Shown: positions 1-7,651 of the stretch, in pieces
Position numbering within the stretch: position 1 is the first letter of the stretch
Layout of the letters: each line of letters opens with the position of its first letter
Source of the DNA: DASQDT01 sp036380435
GTDB lineage: Bacteria; Acidobacteriota; Blastocatellia; Pyrinomonadales; Pyrinomonadaceae
Direction: 5' to 3'
Assembly (NCBI GenBank): GCA_036380435.1
Contig: DASVES010000238.1
Location: forward strand, 1 to 24,827
Length of the DNA: 24,827 nucleotides
Made by a program: the position numbers and the translations under genes
The notes under the pieces: generated by a model
Database searches by the model: none
Told to the model about the DNA's origin: nothing
Seen by the model: only the letters and a program-made list of their open reading frames with translations

Positions 1-684
1 TTGGCCTTTGAGAAGGGTCTTAATTTCCCCTTCTACATCTACAACGAAGACGGCACGAACCGGCGCGAGAACATCACCGACTGGGCGCTTGAGAAGTTCC
101 ACGCGCAGTACGGCGACGCGTCGATCACGAAGTGGGACATCTTTCATTACGTCTACGCCCTGCTGCATCACCCCGCCTACCGCGAACGCTACAGTGCGAA
201 CCTGAAGAGGGAACTGCCGCGCGTCCCGTTCGCGCCCGACTTCCGCGCCTTCGCCGAGGCGGGCGCGCGTCTCGCCGACATCCACGTCAACTACGAACGG
301 CAGCCCGAGTACCCGCTCGAAAGAATCGAGAACCCGCGCGAGCCGCTCAACTGGCGCGTCGAGAGGATGAAGCTCGGCAAGGACAAAACGCAGATCGTCT
401 ACAACGACTTCCTCACGCTGGCGGGCGTCCCGGCCGCCGCCTTCGAGTATCGCCTCGGCAACCGCTCGGCCCTCGAATGGGTCATCGACCAGTATCAGGT
501 CAGCACGGACAAGCGAAGCGGGATAACAAACGACCCGAATCGCGCCGACGACCCGCAGTACGTCGTCCGCCTCATCGCACAGGTCGTCAACGTCAGCCTC
601 GAAACCGTCCGCCTCGTGCGCGCCTTACCCGCGCTCGGGCTGGCGGAGTCTCGGAAGGCGGGAGACGGTTCCCAAAGCCTTTGA
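1..684 (+). CDS. Type ISP restriction-modification enzyme, C-terminal part (truncated at window edge)
   Basis: This is the C-terminal end of a type ISP single-chain restriction-modification enzyme, whose full-length members join a nuclease, an SF2 translocase, an N6-adenine methyltransferase and a DNA-recognition domain. Only 227 residues are present and the frame is open to base 1, so the TTG there is probably not the true start. Family-like motifs are visible: a segment with DIFHYVYALLHHPAYRERY, then LPRVPF, a NWRVERMKLGKDK segment, IVYNDFLTLAGVP, and SALEWVIDQYQVSTDKRSGI followed by NDPN. These belong to the methyltransferase tail and target-recognition region. Catalytic methyltransferase and helicase motifs would lie outside the window. 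The last ~15 residues (after LPALGL) look like a non-conserved tail. The gene stands apart from the next one by about 200 bp. Family assignment is from recalled motif similarity. Confidence 0.8.
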   Translation: MAFEKGLNFPFYIYNEDGTNRRENITDWALEKFHAQYGDASITKWDIFHYVYALLHHPAYRERYSANLKRELPRVPFAPDFRAFAEAGARLADIHVNYERQPEYPLERIENPREPLNWRVERMKLGKDKTQIVYNDFLTLAGVPAAAFEYRLGNRSALEWVIDQYQVSTDKRSGITNDPNRADDPQYVVRLIAQVVNVSLETVRLVRALPALGLAESRKAGDGSQSL

Positions 685-881
685 CATTCTCCCTCCACCT
701 GACGTAAAAGCACTTGCACCAAACATCTCTTCGGCATAGGAACTTTCAGCATCCACCGATCCCCGACCTTACAGGGCCGAAAGTAAACACTGATGTCCTT
801 TGAAGAGATGCTCTCATTCAATCGCCGTCCCGCTCGCGCGGTGAGTGGGAATTATCTTGCCCTCGGAAAGGATTGACTCAC

Positions 882-2075
882 ATGAACAACTTCGTACCTC
901 GTCTTCTCGCGTTGGTAAAAGTCTCTCTGGCGCTGGCCGCCGCGACCGTGTTGCTCGCGGGCGCGCAGGTCAGCGCGCAGTGCCCCGGCGTCACGACGGT
1001 GACTGCCGGCCTCCGGCTCCCGCTCGGGATCACCCAGTCTAATCAAGATAACCTGCTCGTCTCAGAGACCGGCTTTGGCGCGCCGGGCACGGGCCGCATC
1101 TCCATCGTCGGCCCCGGCGGCAGCCGCCGGACGCTTTTGGACGGCCTCCCTTCGGGGATCAACGATGTCGGCGATCCCTCCGGCCCGGCCGGCCTCTCCC
1201 TGCGCGGGCGCACCCTCTATGTCGCCATCGGTGTCGGCGATGTGGGGGTGGCCGGCCCCATTCCGGGGACGACGGTGCCGAACCCGAACGGCCCGTCCTC
1301 GCCACTCTTCAGCTCGGTTCTGGCCATCCACTTCAGCGCCCACGTCGAGAAGACCACGGCGGGGTTTACGCTCACCGCCGCGCAACAGCAGGCGCTCGCC
1401 GGCGGCCAGAAGGTGACGCTGTCGAACGGCGGCGGCGACAAAATCACTATCGAGCTGGTCGTTGATTTTCCCAACTACATATCCAACCCACTCCCGTTCT
1501 TCGCGGACAACATCCGCCTCTCGAACCCGTTCGACCTGGTCGCCGTCGGCGGCCAGCTCTACGTCACGGACGGCGGCCGGAACCTGGTCTGGCAGGTTGA
1601 CATCGATTCGGGCGCGTCCTCCGTGCTCGCAAACTTCCCGCCGCTCGCCAACCCGCTGCCCTTCGGCCCGCCCTTCATCGACGCCGTCCCGACCGGCATC
1701 GCCTACTCCGACGGCCAGCTCCTGGTGACGCTGTTCCGCGGCTTCCCGTTCCCGCCGGGCGCGTCGGAGGTGCGTGCGGTTGACCCGGAGACGGGAGCTC
1801 AAGCGCCCTTCATCACCGGCCGGTCGTCGGCCATCGACGTGCTCTCCTTCAGGAGTAAAGGCGACACGGACTACCTGGTGCTCGAATTCAGCGCCGACAT
1901 GCTCGCCGGTGATCCGGGGCGTCTGCTACGATTCGAAACGCCCACCAGCACGCCGACCGTCGTCGCCGGCTGCCTCATCACGCCCACCTCCATGACGCTC
2001 GACGAGAAGACCGACACGCTCTACGTCACGGAGTTGGGCACGGGACGTGTCGTCAGCATCCCCGTCGCCCCGTAG
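882..2075 (+). CDS. ScyD/ScyE-family secreted beta-propeller protein
   Basis: A 397-residue exported protein of the ScyD/ScyE family, named from the cyanobacterial scytonemin cluster; the biochemical role of non-cyanobacterial members is unknown. An N-terminal signal peptide is visible (LALVKVSLALAAATVLLAG, then cleavage near VSAQ). The rest has NHL/SMP-30-like propeller character, with motifs such as GPAGLSLRGRTLYVAIG, LSNGGGDKI, NPFDLVAVGGQLYVTDGG, DAVPTGIAYSDGQLLVTLFRG and PTSMTLDEKTDTLYVTELG. I place the start at the ATG at 882 because GGAAAGG lies about 10 nt upstream and the signal peptide begins there; an in-frame TTG at 873 is possible. It is followed by a strong intrinsic terminator and is probably monocistronic. 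There is no scytonemin gene nearby, so that role is not implied. Confidence 0.8.
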   Translation: MNNFVPRLLALVKVSLALAAATVLLAGAQVSAQCPGVTTVTAGLRLPLGITQSNQDNLLVSETGFGAPGTGRISIVGPGGSRRTLLDGLPSGINDVGDPSGPAGLSLRGRTLYVAIGVGDVGVAGPIPGTTVPNPNGPSSPLFSSVLAIHFSAHVEKTTAGFTLTAAQQQALAGGQKVTLSNGGGDKITIELVVDFPNYISNPLPFFADNIRLSNPFDLVAVGGQLYVTDGGRNLVWQVDIDSGASSVLANFPPLANPLPFGPPFIDAVPTGIAYSDGQLLVTLFRGFPFPPGASEVRAVDPETGAQAPFITGRSSAIDVLSFRSKGDTDYLVLEFSADMLAGDPGRLLRFETPTSTPTVVAGCLITPTSMTLDEKTDTLYVTELGTGRVVSIPVAP

Positions 2076-2107
2076 CCGGGCCGGGTCGTGTTTATGTGTC
2101 CATCAGT

Positions 2108-2143
2108 GGGCGGCCGGACAAGCTTTCGGCCGCCCCTCTTTTT
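2108..2143 (+). terminator. Rho-independent terminator of the ScyD/ScyE-like gene
   Basis: A perfect 9-bp stem (GGGCGGCCG at 2108-2116 with CGGCCGCCC at 2127-2135) has a 10-nt loop and is followed by CTCTTTTT. It starts about 30 bp after the stop codon at 2075. Base pairing and the T-run are read directly from the sequence. Confidence 0.88.
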
Positions 2144-2227
2144 CGGCTCAGACGAGGGGCGCACAGACCGGCGCGCGCGGGGCCTTCTCCGCGCGCCGGG
2201 GCGTGTTCGCGCCCGTCGCCCGAATGG

Positions 2228-2233
2228 GATAAT
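2228..2233 (+). promoter_or_regulatory. Candidate -10 element for birA (near-leaderless transcript)
   Basis: GATAAT lies 10 nt before the GTG start of birA. No Shine-Dalgarno sequence is seen in that gap and no good -35 box is obvious. If this is the -10 box, the mRNA would begin only a few bases before the start codon. Confidence 0.3.
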
Positions 2234-2243
2234 CTAAACTGCC

Positions 2244-3023
2244 GTGAACAACCCTTTCGTCCCGACGGTTCTGCGCTTCGATTCGCTGCCCTCGACCAAC
2301 ACGGAGGCGGCGCGGCAGGCGGCGGCCGGCGCGCCGGAGGGACTGGTCGTCGTCGCGCGCGAGCAGACGGCGGGGCGTGGGAGGCAGCAGCGCGTGTGGT
2401 CTTCGCCGCGCGACGCGGGACTCTACCTGAGCGTGTTGCTTCGGCCGCGTCTGCCCGCCGTCGAGTGGCCGCTGCTGACGCTCGCGGCGGCCCTCGCCGT
2501 CTCCGACGCGCTCGAAGAGACGTGCGCGCTGCGCACCGACATCAAGTGGCCGAACGATTTGCTCGCGGGCGGGCGCAAGCTCTGCGGCATCCTCGCCGAG
2601 ACGGTCGAGTCCGAGCGCGGGCGCGCGTGTGTCGTCGGCATCGGCGTCAACCTCAAGGCTTCCGCATACCCGCCCGAGCTGCGCGCATCGGCCACATCAA
2701 TCGAGGAGGCGACGGGCGCGCTTGCGGGCGACAACTCTTTGCTTGCGGGCGTCGATTCTTTGATCGAGAGTCTGGTGCGCGCCGTCGGGCGTCGCTACGC
2801 GCGGCTCCAGTCGGAGGGCGGGGCCAGAGAGACGCGGCGCGAGTGGTCGGCGCGCTCGTCTTACGCGGAAGGCCGGCGCGTGCGCGTCCGACTCGACGGC
2901 GAGAGCTTCGAGGGCGTGACGCGTGGGCTGGAGCCGGATGGGGCATTGCGCGTGGAGTCAGAAGGAGGCGCGGTCAGGACGGTGCGCGCCGGGGACGTGA
3001 CGGCTCTGAGGGCGGCGCTTTGA
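2244..3023 (+). CDS. birA: Biotin--[acetyl-CoA-carboxylase] ligase
   Basis: Cytosolic enzyme that activates biotin with ATP and attaches it to the lysine of the biotin carboxyl carrier protein of acetyl-CoA carboxylase. The 259-residue protein shows the class signature: FDSLPSTNTEA near the N terminus, the adenylate-binding loop GRGRQQRVW (residues 44-52), KWPND (101-105), and RKLCGILAE with the active-site lysine (112). A BirA C-terminal SH3-like domain follows (RVRLDGESFEGVTRGLEPDGAL). There is no N-terminal helix-turn-helix, so this is a group I ligase without the repressor function of E. coli BirA. The GTG start is the only one that keeps the conserved N terminus. The usual partner coaX is not adjacent here but about 14 kb downstream. 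Confidence 0.95.
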   Translation: MNNPFVPTVLRFDSLPSTNTEAARQAAAGAPEGLVVVAREQTAGRGRQQRVWSSPRDAGLYLSVLLRPRLPAVEWPLLTLAAALAVSDALEETCALRTDIKWPNDLLAGGRKLCGILAETVESERGRACVVGIGVNLKASAYPPELRASATSIEEATGALAGDNSLLAGVDSLIESLVRAVGRRYARLQSEGGARETRREWSARSSYAEGRRVRVRLDGESFEGVTRGLEPDGALRVESEGGAVRTVRAGDVTALRAAL

Positions 3024-3043
3024 AGACGCCGGCCAGAGCGCGC

Positions 3044-3712
3044 TTAAGAATGCCGGCCCGTCGGGCGAAGTAAATCCGGCTCATCGTCGTCGTCCTCAGG
3101 CTCCTCTTCCGGCGGGAAGACGACGCGGTCGTAAACGTCGGCGAGCTGAAGCGTGCAGTTGATTGAGTCGAGGCGCAGGACGGCTTCGAGGCCGAGCGCC
3201 GGCGTGTAAATCCACGGCCCGTCGGGCAGGCGGCCGAAGTGGTCGATGTGCGGGGCAATCTGGGAGACGAGGACGTAGTCCGTGAGAGTCGGCAGCCACC
3301 TCTGGTAGCGCAGCCACTTCTCGCCGCGGTCGAAAGCCTCGGTCGTGGGCGACAGGACTTCAACGATGACGGATGGGTTTAGCAGCACGTCGCGGTGCTC
3401 GTCAATGTGCTTGAGTTCGCCGCAGACGACTACGAGATCGGGATAGGAGTAAAGCCCCTTCGACGAGCGCCGCGACTTCGGGGCGGGGCCGCTGCGAACT
3501 TTGGTGTCTTTCGAGAACGCCTGACAGGGCGTACCTCGGAGTTGGGCGTAAAGCTGCCCCGCGATGTTGATGCAGATGGCGCCGTGCGCGGGGCTTTCGC
3601 CGGCCATCTCATAGATGACGCCGTCGAGATACTCATATCGTTCTTCGGACTCGCGTTCAATGGCGAGGTATTCTTCAATAGAGTAAATGAGTTCGGTCCG
3701 CGGTAAGCTCAT
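3044..3712 (-). CDS. Uma2-family (DUF820) PD-(D/E)xK-type endonuclease
   Basis: A 222-residue protein of the Uma2/DUF820 family, predicted PD-(D/E)xK nucleases common in Cyanobacteria, Acidobacteria and other environmental bacteria; no member's biological role is well established. Family motifs: YSIEEYLAIERESEERYEYL, DGVIYEMAGESPAHGAI, YSYPDLVVV (candidate catalytic Asp 92) and VIVEVLSPTTEAFDRGEKW (candidate catalytic Glu 118). The C terminus is acidic (EEEPEDDDDEPD). I chose the start at 3712 because GGAGG lies 10 nt upstream and the family N terminus begins there; in-frame ATGs exist at 3745 and 3754. It converges with birA with a 20-bp gap and diverges from the glycosyltransferase. Such genes are often scattered and mobile. 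Confidence 0.85.
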   Translation of the reverse strand: MSLPRTELIYSIEEYLAIERESEERYEYLDGVIYEMAGESPAHGAICINIAGQLYAQLRGTPCQAFSKDTKVRSGPAPKSRRSSKGLYSYPDLVVVCGELKHIDEHRDVLLNPSVIVEVLSPTTEAFDRGEKWLRYQRWLPTLTDYVLVSQIAPHIDHFGRLPDGPWIYTPALGLEAVLRLDSINCTLQLADVYDRVVFPPEEEPEDDDDEPDLLRPTGRHS

Positions 3713-3800
3713 CGGCGCTCGGCCTCCGTCATTAAGGGGTTGCATGAGCAGCATCGGCGCCCATGATTATAGCCTGAATCCTTCGTAACAAGCTCGACCA

Positions 3801-5093
3801 ATGACAGGGAAACGCATCATCCTCTCGACGTTCGGCTCCTTCGGCGACGTGCATCCGTACATCGCCATCGCGCTGGAGTTGAAGCGGCGGGGACATCGGC
3901 CCGTTATCGCCACGACGGAGATGTACCGCGAGAAGATCGAGCCGCTGGGGCTGGAGCTGCACCGCGTGCGGCCCGACATGCCCTCCTACGACGAGCCGGA
4001 GCGCGTGGCCGCGATGATCGAGTATGTGGTCGATGAGAAGCGCGGGCCGGAGCGCCTGCTTCAGACGATGATCGTGCCTCACCTGCGCGACGCTTACGAA
4101 GACCTGCTGGCGGCGACGGAAGGGGCCGACCTGCTGCTCACGCACCCGCTGCCGTTCGTCGGCCCGCTCGTCGCCGCGAAGACGGGCGTGCCGTGGGTTT
4201 CGAGCGTGCTCGCGCCGGGGTCGTTCCTCTCCGTCTACGACCCGCCGGTGCCGCCGCAGTTTCCCTCGGCGCACAAGTTAATGGCCGCGAGCCGACATCT
4301 CAGCCGCGTCGTGATGTGGCTCGCGCGCAAAAAGATCGACGCGCTCCTCGGGCCGATCTACGAATTCCGCCGGCAGCTCGGCCTGCCGCGCGGCGGCAAC
4401 CCGATGATGGAGGGCCAGCACTCGGGCGCGCTCGTCCTCGCGCTCTACTCGAAGGTGCTCGGCGCGCCGCAGCCGGACTGGCCCGCGAACGTGCGCGTCA
4501 CCGGCTTTCCCTTCTACGACCGGCGCGACCGCGCGGGCGACCCCACAGGTCTCGCGCCCGAGCTGGAAAAGTTTCTCGACGCGGGCGAGCCGCCCGTCGT
4601 CTTCACGCTCGGCTCGTCGGCCATCTGGGTGGCCAAGGATTTTTACACGGAGTCGATCAAGGCGGCGCGCGCTTTGGGCGTGCGTGCTCTGCTGCTCATC
4701 GGCGACGAGCGCAACCGTCCGGCCGACGTGTTGCCCGAGGGCGTGGCCGCGTTCGACTACGCGCCCTATGGCGAGCTGCTGCCGCGCGCGCGCGCAATCG
4801 TCCATCAGGGCGGCGTCGGCACCACGGGGCAAGCCCTGCGCGCCGGGCGCCCCACGCTCATCGTCCCGCACGCCTTCGACCAGCACGACAACGCCGAGCG
4901 CGCCGCGCGCCTCGGCGCGAGCCGCACGCTGCGGCGCACACGCTACAACGCCGACGCGGCGGCGCGCGAGTTGCGCGAGCTCCTGGGTGCTGAGTCTTAC
5001 GCGAGACGTGCCGAAGAGGTCGGGCGCGTCGTGCAGTCGGAGGACGGGGGGCGCGCGGCGTGCGACGCGATTGAGGAAGAATTGAATCATTGA
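3801..5093 (+). CDS. Glycosyltransferase, GT1/GT28-like (macrolide/sterol UGT type)
   Basis: A 430-residue cytosolic or membrane-associated GT-B glycosyltransferase expected to transfer a sugar from a nucleotide donor to a lipid or small-molecule acceptor. The N-terminal domain has the GT28-type opening GSFGDVHPY (residues 12-20) followed by ALELKRRGHRPVIAT. The C-terminal donor-binding region has HQGGVGTTGQALRAGRP (335-351) and PHAFDQHDNA (356-365), matching the UGT signature. FTLGSSAIW (268-276) is the usual linker strand. Length fits the MGT/erythromycin-type family. No strong Shine-Dalgarno is visible before the ATG. No sugar-nucleotide or lipid biosynthesis genes lie next to it, so the acceptor cannot be inferred. 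The stop codon is inside a large inverted repeat. Confidence 0.88.
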   Translation: MTGKRIILSTFGSFGDVHPYIAIALELKRRGHRPVIATTEMYREKIEPLGLELHRVRPDMPSYDEPERVAAMIEYVVDEKRGPERLLQTMIVPHLRDAYEDLLAATEGADLLLTHPLPFVGPLVAAKTGVPWVSSVLAPGSFLSVYDPPVPPQFPSAHKLMAASRHLSRVVMWLARKKIDALLGPIYEFRRQLGLPRGGNPMMEGQHSGALVLALYSKVLGAPQPDWPANVRVTGFPFYDRRDRAGDPTGLAPELEKFLDAGEPPVVFTLGSSAIWVAKDFYTESIKAARALGVRALLLIGDERNRPADVLPEGVAAFDYAPYGELLPRARAIVHQGGVGTTGQALRAGRPTLIVPHAFDQHDNAERAARLGASRTLRRTRYNADAAARELRELLGAESYARRAEEVGRVVQSEDGGRAACDAIEEELNH

Positions 5094-5163
5094 TTCGTCG
5101 GTTCAATGAAGTAGTGGTTCATGCTTTCATGGAACCGATGAATCAATGATTAAACGAATCAAT
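5085..5163. repeat. Three-armed inverted repeat overlapping the glycosyltransferase stop codon
   Basis: Left arm 5085-5104 (AATCATTGATTCGTCGGTTC) pairs with right arm 5132-5151 (GAACCGATGAATCAATGATT) over 20 bp with a single G.T-type mismatch and a 27-nt loop. A third arm, ACGAATCAAT at 5154-5163, is also a perfect complement of 5089-5098. Inside the loop, GGTTCATG (5116-5123) can pair with CATGGAACC (5128-5136), so alternative hairpins compete. The DNA is A/T-rich compared with its neighbours. No clean T-run follows, so a terminator role is possible but not shown. Confidence 0.75.
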
Positions 5164-5235
5164 ATTTTCCGCCCTCCCGGTCTCGTGTTATCTTGTCGCG
5201 GCTCTGAATCCAATCCACTATCGCGGAGAAGACAG

Positions 5236-5550
5236 ATGACGACCGACGTGCTGACGGAAGAGGCGTTCGCCCGCAACTTGAACACGACGTTTCGCGTCCC
5301 CCTGGGGGACGGCCGGAAGGTCGAGCTGGAGTTAGTCGAGGTGGCCGGCTACAAGGACAGGCCTGACGAGCAGCAGGGGATGGAACGCTTCTCCCTATTC
5401 TTCGAGGGGCCGGCCGAGCCGTTCCTGCCGCAGGCCAGCTACACGATGGAGCATGAGCGGATGGGCGAGGTACTGATCTTCATCGTCCCCATCGCCAGCA
5501 CCGGCGGGGGCTTCCGCTATCAGGCCGTCTTCAACTTCCACAGAAAGTGA
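5236..5550 (+). CDS. DUF6916-family protein (cytosolic form)
   Basis: A 104-residue protein without a signal peptide or membrane segment. It aligns over nearly its full length with the product of 6814-7290: both have NLNTxFR, VELxLxEV, PDxQ, FxLxFxGP, LPQxxYxxE, FIVP and YxAVxN in the same order. I recognise this pattern as DUF6916, a small domain of unknown function that I recall being found near tail-collar (MdpB-like) genes. The start at 5236 is chosen because GGAGA lies 6 nt upstream; the frame extends upstream to 5146 but that part reads through the A/T-rich repeat. The VWA gene follows after 69 nt and may be cotranscribed. Function is unknown. Confidence 0.75.
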   Translation: MTTDVLTEEAFARNLNTTFRVPLGDGRKVELELVEVAGYKDRPDEQQGMERFSLFFEGPAEPFLPQASYTMEHERMGEVLIFIVPIASTGGGFRYQAVFNFHRK

Positions 5551-5619
5551 ACGGTGACGACTACTCGCTTACTCCCTTGGCGGAGGCTGTGCACGATAAA
5601 TTAAAGGATGTGAAAGCGT

Positions 5620-6573
5620 ATGAGACTGATCTTCACAGCCTCCCTACATCTGGTCATCCTCCTCGCCTCGATTTCGCCGCAGGCACAGACGCGCCCGCGC
5701 GGCACAAGGAGACCGCCTCCTCGACCCCCGACAACTTCCGTGACCAGACCGGAGTCGGTCGGCGAGGATGAAGTCCTGCGGGTGACGACCAACCTCGTCA
5801 CCGTCCCCGTCAGCGTCAGGGGGCATGACGGCAGCTACGTGTTTGACCTTAAGCAGGGAGACTTCCGCATTTATGAAGACGGCGTCGAACAGGAGATAAC
5901 CCACTTCAGCAGCGTCGAGCAACCCTTCACCGTTGTGCTTCTGGTGGACACGAGCTCCTCGACGGAGCCCAACCTCGGGGAGATCAAAGAGGCGGCCAAC
6001 GCCTTCTTCGGTCAACTGCGGCAGAAGGACTCCGTGCTGCCCGTCACCTTCGACGGGCAGGTACGCCCGCTCTTGTCCAAGGGCACGAGTAGTCGAACCG
6101 TTTTGCGCGACGCCGTCGAAAGAGCGCGCACGGACACGGGGAACAACGGCACCAAACTTTACGACGCCGTCGATTATGCTTATCAAGTGCTCCGGCGCGT
6201 TTCAGGCAGGAAGGCCATCATCTTGTTCACGGACGGCGACGACACCTGGAGTAGTGCGACGATGAGGAGCACGCTCTGCAACACCGCGGAACTTGACGCC
6301 CTCATTTACCCGATCCACTACGGCTCTTCGCCCTCCACGAATTACCTTCGGGCCTTGGCCAGCGAGACCAGCGGACGCTATTACCAGGCCGACAACGTCG
6401 AAATGATCAAACAATCCTTCGCCGCCGTGGCCGAAGAGTTGCGCCGGCAATACAGCATCGGCTATTACCCCAAAGCGACTTCGCGTCACCAGCAGGAGCG
6501 GCAACTTAGAGTAGAGGTTAAAGGCCCGGCCGCGGGCGTGACGACGCGCAAGTCTTACCTCTACCGGCCGTGA
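5620..6573 (+). CDS. Secreted VWA-domain protein, acidobacterial VWFA-related family (TIGR03436 type)
   Basis: A 317-residue exported protein with a von Willebrand factor A domain, a fold that usually mediates metal-dependent protein binding. Residues 1-23 form a signal peptide (LHLVILLASISPQAQ), followed by an Arg/Pro-rich stretch. The acidobacterial pre-domain is present (RVTTNLVTVPVSV, then LKQGDFRIYEDGVEQEITHF). The MIDAS metal site appears intact: DTSSS (Asp110, Ser112, Ser114), Thr178 in GTKLYDA, and Asp205 in FTDGDD. The end has the family's RRQYSIGYYP motif. This family is strongly expanded in Acidobacteria and is my best taxonomic clue. A weak AAAGGA lies about 12 nt before the ATG. 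The gene follows the DUF6916 gene in the same direction. Confidence 0.9.
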   Translation: MRLIFTASLHLVILLASISPQAQTRPRGTRRPPPRPPTTSVTRPESVGEDEVLRVTTNLVTVPVSVRGHDGSYVFDLKQGDFRIYEDGVEQEITHFSSVEQPFTVVLLVDTSSSTEPNLGEIKEAANAFFGQLRQKDSVLPVTFDGQVRPLLSKGTSSRTVLRDAVERARTDTGNNGTKLYDAVDYAYQVLRRVSGRKAIILFTDGDDTWSSATMRSTLCNTAELDALIYPIHYGSSPSTNYLRALASETSGRYYQADNVEMIKQSFAAVAEELRRQYSIGYYPKATSRHQQERQLRVEVKGPAAGVTTRKSYLYRP

Positions 6574-6813
6574 GGTAGACACAATTTCCCGTCTTACCAA
6601 TCGGCCTTATCGGGTCGCTTGCCTCTTGATGCGTTTACGGTCTTCGGCGGCTGAAGGGGGCAGCGTCCCCTCCCTCCTGGAATGGCGCCGCGGCGCCCGA
6701 CCCGCAGGTCGCGCCGTGAGTTCGGAACTGTCCACTTCCGGCAGGCTTCCGCCCCCCGCGTGCGCGGCCCTTCGGGCGCGAATGCCGGATTCGCTGCTTG
6801 CGATGAATACCAC
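6574..6813. other. 240-bp gap between convergent genes, no gene seen
   Basis: This spacer between the VWA gene and the minus-strand DUF6916 gene contains no open frame with convincing protein character. It holds a perfect 14-bp palindrome GGCGCCGCGGCGCC at 6684-6697. No T-run follows on either strand, so I do not call a terminator. Confidence 0.5.
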
Positions 6814-7290
6814 TCAGGGGTTGAGGCGGTTAATTACCGCATGATAGTACAACCACTTCTTGTCCTTCTTGCCGGGGACTATAAAGAGGTCGAACGACCC
6901 AAGCGCGTCTTGCTCTAGCAGGTAGGTTCTCTGCGGGAGGGGTTGATTTAGGGGGCCACTAAATCTGAGCACGAAGCATTCGCGCCCCGCCACCGTTTGA
7001 TCGGGGACAGGCCCTATGTTGGAGACCTCAATCAGTGTCAACTCCACCGCGTTCGAGGCTCCGGCGTTGATTCGGAAGACCGTGTTCAGGTTTGCCTGAA
7101 ACGTCGCCTTGGTGAAATTGTTGAGCGGATCGAGGCGGCTCTCAGGTGGGATGGGGAATCCCTGGCCGGAGTCCGAACCCCCGGTGCCGGTTTGTTGTCC
7201 GAATGCGAGGTCGGTGACGGATAAAGAAACTCCGGTGGCGAGGACGAGCATGGTCCCTCGCTTCATAAAATCGCGCCGTGAAACAATCAT
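6814..7290 (-). CDS. DUF6916-family protein with Tat signal
   Basis: A 158-residue protein with a twin-arginine export signal: SRRDFMKRG (residues 4-12) followed by a hydrophobic stretch TMLVLATGVSLSVTDLAFG. After a Gly/Ser-rich linker, the last ~95 residues align with the DUF6916 protein of 5236-5550 (NLNTVFR, VELTLIEV, VPDQT, LRFSGP, LPQRTYLLEQ, LFIVPG, YYHAVIN). Tat export implies folding in the cytoplasm before transport to the cell envelope. The start is supported by GGAG 6 nt upstream (7297-7300). The gene is divergent from the seven-repeat protein gene. Function is unknown; the difference in cell address from its paralogue is notable. Confidence 0.82.
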   Translation of the reverse strand: MIVSRRDFMKRGTMLVLATGVSLSVTDLAFGQQTGTGGSDSGQGFPIPPESRLDPLNNFTKATFQANLNTVFRINAGASNAVELTLIEVSNIGPVPDQTVAGRECFVLRFSGPLNQPLPQRTYLLEQDALGSFDLFIVPGKKDKKWLYYHAVINRLNP

Positions 7291-7359
7291 TGGGGGCTCC
7301 TTAGCTTACTCAGATGTCTTTAGCTGTTGCGTAAGGTGGTATGCGTGAGGGGCTTGGAA

Positions 7360-7388
7360 CTTCTATCAATTTAATGCGGCGGAGTCAA
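7360..7388 (-). promoter_or_regulatory. Candidate promoter for the Tat-DUF6916 gene
   Basis: On the minus strand, TTGACT (7388-7383) is separated by 17 nt from TAGAAG (7365-7360), which is preceded by TG at the extended -10 position. The leader to the ATG at 7290 would be about 65 nt. The -35 box is good and the -10 box is weak. Confidence 0.33.
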
Positions 7389-7396
7389 ATATTTTC

Positions 7397-7425
7397 TTGC
7401 TCGGGACCTGACGAAGGATTACAAT
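7397..7425 (+). promoter_or_regulatory. Candidate promoter for the seven-repeat protein gene
   Basis: TTGCTC (7397-7402), a 17-nt spacer and TACAAT (7420-7425, 5/6 match to the -10 consensus). The -35 box is poor. The leader to the ATG at 7706 would be about 275 nt and would contain the stem-loop at 7652-7684. Confidence 0.27.
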
Positions 7426-7651
7426 CGCGACCCTGCGCTTCTGTCAGGTACAAAGTTTTGGCAGCCGCTCCTCCTATCGTCACACGCAGTACTTCTGAGG
7501 TGATAGCCCTCTCGCCAGTTTCGACTTTTCTCCTTCAGGTTGGCTTTCTGTGACGACCGGCGACGGCTCATTCAACCATAACCGGGCGCTCTTCGGCCTG
7601 CCCGGCACGGCCTTCGGCGGCGGCTCTTTTCGCTCAGCATCGCGCGGCGCT

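Noticed and set aside
724..811. CATCTCTTC (724-732) and GAAGAGATG (803-811) as a hairpin
   Set aside because: Only 9 bp separated by 70 nt; could occur by chance and has no T-run or ribosome site link.
882..2075. Part of a scytonemin-like biosynthesis cluster
   Set aside because: Only the ScyD/ScyE-like protein is present; no ScyA, ScyB or ScyC-like gene or tyrosinase is nearby.
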